From positions 9,424,001 through 9,488,000 of the forward strand of contig NC_135773.1 in NCBI RefSeq assembly GCF_028453695.1: DNA of 64,000 nucleotides. The letters are read 5' to 3'. A program made the translations under genes and the position numbers. The DNA is from Augochlora pura. Its lineage: Eukaryota > Arthropoda > Insecta > Hymenoptera > Halictidae. The first letter of the stretch is position 1, and every line of letters begins with the position of its first letter. This document shows positions 61,061 to 64,000 of this stretch, piece after piece. The notes below the pieces were generated by a model. That model saw only the letters and a program-made list of their open reading frames with translations, searched no databases and was not told the origin of the DNA.

Positions 61061-63101
61061 CGGGTACGTTTCAGACACGCGTTAAGCGAGAAACGTAATT
61101 CTGGCCGGCTAAATCCGGCATATATTCCGCTGTGCGCCGTCTGCCTCGCGCTATCCACCCCCCTCCCCCTCTGTGCGTATCTTCTGAAAACGCGCGGACA
61201 CGTGTACCGCCACATGGCACGTCCCCGTTAACGATACACCGGCGGGAATGGCGATCGGAATAGGCCGAACCGGGGACACGGCAGATGGTGCCGAGTTTGC
61301 GGTGGAACGCGCGTGCGCAGCCTCCCCGTGTACGCGGTAATTAGTTCATAATTGAAACAGCCGGCTGCTTAGCTCGCCGCGGACGCGAAAATTCCTGCGC
61401 GATCGGCGCGGCGCGGCTCGGTCTCGGTCGACGAGACGCGTGCACTAGGAATCCCGAGCCGCACACGCGGCCGATCGCAATCGCGGGCCTTCCTCCTATC
61501 CTTTCCGGACTCTCGATGCTCTTGGGGGAGCTAATAATTAGTTGGCTCGTAATTAAGGAGCAACGTGTGCCCGATGGCGTATGCAAGTTGCGGCAAATTG
61601 GGCAAATGCTCGATGTTCGGCCAACAAAGTATCCTGTCATACATATTAATATTTTCACCGATGTCATAACGTACTATATTATAATCTATATCTTTGTAAT
61701 TTTTTCAAAAATAATTCTTACCATAGAGCATAATTTTTCAACCTCAATTTAATTCAATACATTGCTTTAATTTTGTTTTAACGAATGTTAAAATATTTAT
61801 TGATTTATAATAGAATTGCTTTAACGAATGTGAAAAATACATTTTTACGTCAGATATTCTCTTCTTTACTTCAAATATGAAACAATCGTGTCATAGCGCG
61901 GAAGAACGAATCAGCTATCCGAACGGCTCGATAAACTTCGATAGATAGAAATATAACGAGAGAAATGATTTCGCACGGCAAGAATCCCGTTACCGATCAC
62001 CGTTGCGTTGCCTGAATTTCGCGGGGCAGGAAACGCGATTTGATTGGCAGAAACAAATACTCGCGAAAGGGCGAACACGGACAGAGCGAGACCTGCGTCG
62101 GCGTAGCAATGAGAAAAATCGCGCAGCACGGGGGTTAAACGAGTAATACAAGCTCCGCGAAAGTAACAGAAGCTCCAAAAAAAAAGATTAATCCATTCGG
62201 TCGGATCTGGCCGGCAACAAAATATCGGGGAAATTAATCAACGATGTGCCGTTGTTGGAACGGCAGTTTATTCTGCGGCCGCGTTATTTCACTTTCGCGG
62301 AAGCACGGAGAGGTCTGCCGTGCCCCGACATACGATACGAAGGGTGGTTTTCGGAGTGAGACGTTCGAAGCTCGTTCCGCCGATCTCCTGTTCCCCTGAC
62401 ACGCGATACCTTCGATTCTTCGGCGACGGCGGCGACGGCGCGCGTGCATACGCTCGCCGGAGGCCCTTCAAGTTTTAAAATTCCGCAGTTGAACGCGATA
62501 CGAAATCAATGCGGCCTGTCGAATGCCTTCCCCGGCCAGAGAGCCTCTAACCTCCGTAGCCGGTGGCGTGCACGTGAGAACACACGCAAACAGAGGAGAC
62601 GACGACGACGACGTCACGGCGAGCCGTGGCTCGAATTTTGGTGGCCGCGTGACTGAAATCGGAATCAGATCGGACGGAGACAAGGAATATCTGCCGCGAC
62701 AAATACCGGTGATACGATTTCGTGGTCTCCTCGGGCGTCTGGGCTGCTGCCGGAAATGCTCGCTTCGACGCGTTAAAAGGTCGCCATTTTCCGATTTCTT
62801 TCGTTTCATTTCAGCTGGGAATCCCGTATAGGATTATTAAATCTATGCGCCAAATATTCCATTTTGTCATCTCTCAGGCAACTTCGTGGTACCGCGGTCG
62901 CGTAATTTTGTACGTGCTTGCATAACGTTGCTTCCTCTTTGGAAGTAACATAAGAAAATATAACGGAAATAGTCTTTGAAGATATTCGTGTAAAAATCAA
63001 TGTAAAGTAATTATTAATTAATTCGTAGTAGTAGTAATAGTAATTAATTAATTCGTGTAAAGTAAACAATCAAAATGCGGGAGATTTTTTTGAAAAGGAG
63101 C
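61061..63101. other. Noncoding; CpG-rich islands at 61.1-61.5 and 61.9-62.8 kb
   Basis: Open frames here overlap on both strands and encode Arg-rich peptides typical of CpG-rich chance ORFs. A TAGTAGTAGTAATAG patch lies at 63.03 kb. Confidence 0.5.
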
Positions 63102-63105
63102 TTAA

Positions 63106-63348
63106 CCCCTTGCGCTATAATAGCGAGTCAGACTCGTGACGAATGTTTCGTGCACGATTCGACGAATATGGCTGCCAATCATTTCTATTAAATCGAAACA
63201 AAATTTGAATCACCTGTCATTGAAATCTGAGAATGAAGGTAAACTAAGACAATCGAAACACTAGAATCATGTCATGACACTAAGAAGATAATTAAGGATA
63301 AAATAGTCGTAATCAACGTAGCTCTGAAAGACGTAATAGTGCAAGGGG
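63106..63348 (+). mobile_element. TTAA MITE family 3, copy at 63.1 kb
   Basis: This is a 243-bp element flanked by TTAA (63102-63105, 63349-63352) with ends CCCCTTGCGCTATAATA and TAATAGTGCAAGGGG and the same CGAGTCAGACTCGTGACG block near the left end. The interior has diverged from the other copies. Confidence 0.83.
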
Positions 63349-63352
63349 TTAA

Positions 63353-64000
63353 GCTGTGACTTATTAGGATATACAGCGAGTTATCGGTTTGGAATGGATT
63401 AGTCACATTTGGATTAGTTAATAATAACATAAAATAGAATGACGTAGAAAGTATGTCTACATCAAAAAGTATACATTCCTGCTAAGAATTTACCCTGCCG
63501 CTTCAAGCACCATTCTCCATGAATTCGATAATTCCGCAGACCGCTTACACATTAATTTGACACCGGTTTGCGCAAACATAATGTTCAGCTCGTGTCCATG
63601 GTACAAGATCGAATTAGGTGTAATACGAGATTCGGTAGGTGTCACACACTACCAATCAAAATTCAAATGTTTACGTGACCGGAGTGCCGATCCGCCGGCG
63701 CCCAAATCCGATTCCACGGCACCCTCCGAATTAGAAGCATCAATATACGATTCTATAATTCCTTCGAATTAATCAGCACGTCAAACCCGACGGTAGAATT
63801 CCAAACGAACCGGCACAACTGTACACAATCAACGCTAAACTGTACTTTACCCCGGTTGTTTACCCCTCCAAACGAATCGCTAAAAATTAAATCAACCCTT
63901 CCTCTTGTCCTCCCTCGCCCTCTTTGTTTCTTTCATTACCGCGAGCCGGCTTCTTAATTTTCACCCCTTCCGAATCGCAGAAACGCGTAATCTTGTTTGG
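63353..64000. other. Noncoding right edge of window
   Basis: No gene, repeat or regulatory site recognised. Confidence 0.5.

Overview
This is nuclear DNA from an animal, most probably an insect. The support is a spliced gene with a GT-AG intron, AT-rich intergenic DNA mixed with CpG-rich islands that are not CpG-depleted, long (CT/GA)n and (TAA)n microsatellites, many short TTAA-flanked inverted-repeat elements, and two assembly gaps of exactly 100 N. A hymenopteran such as a bee would fit, but no species-diagnostic sequence was recognised. There are no bacterial-style operons, CRISPR arrays or ribosomal RNA genes.

Gene content is very low. The one convincing protein-coding gene is a two-exon gene on the minus strand (19845 to 18331). 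It encodes a 378-residue protein with a SIAH/TRAF-like RING finger followed by six zinc fingers that all have the exact spacing C-x6-C-x11-H-x3-C. The single 378-bp intron falls inside the first finger, and joining the exons restores its last cysteine, which confirms the model. Weaker candidates are a 65-codon minus-strand ORF or terminal exon (57005 to 56808), a plus-strand promoter with a first-exon-like segment (33984-34234), and a degenerate tRNA-Leu-like sequence (about 1463-1535).

The rest is noncoding and structured mainly by small non-autonomous transposons. At least five families of 83-486 bp elements are flanked by TTAA (or a one-base variant) and have short terminal inverted repeats beginning CC or CCC, as expected of piggyBac-type MITEs. 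Family 1 (CCTTTTAGATAC ends) has copies at 12.9, 20.0, 32.2 and 46.3 kb; the 12.9 and 32.2 kb copies are almost identical. Family 2 (CCCTTTGCACTC ends) lies at 4.8, 23.4, 25.5 and 37.2 kb, with a mini copy at 21.9 kb. Family 3 (CCCCTTGC ends, CGAGTCAGACTCG palindrome) lies at 27.6, 32.1 and 63.1 kb. Families 4 (60.5 kb) and 5 (45.5 kb) have one full copy each. At 32.1 kb a family 1 element sits inside a family 3 element, which orders the insertions and shows the TTAA target duplication directly. A sixth, older family has TAGACTGCGG ends without clear TTAA flanks.

Layout: 0-6 kb noncoding with a tRNA relic and MITEs; 6.1-7.05 kb a 27-bp minisatellite; 7-18 kb noncoding with GA/G/C tracts, one MITE and an assembly gap; 18.3-19.9 kb the RING/zinc-finger gene; 20-34 kb MITE-rich intergenic DNA; about 34 kb a possible promoter; 35.8 kb a gap; 37-47 kb MITEs, a 190-bp local duplication and tandem repeats; 47-64 kb mostly unique noncoding DNA with further MITEs and a small candidate ORF. 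Because there is one clear gene, nothing can be said about genes working together beyond its likely role as an E3 ubiquitin ligase.
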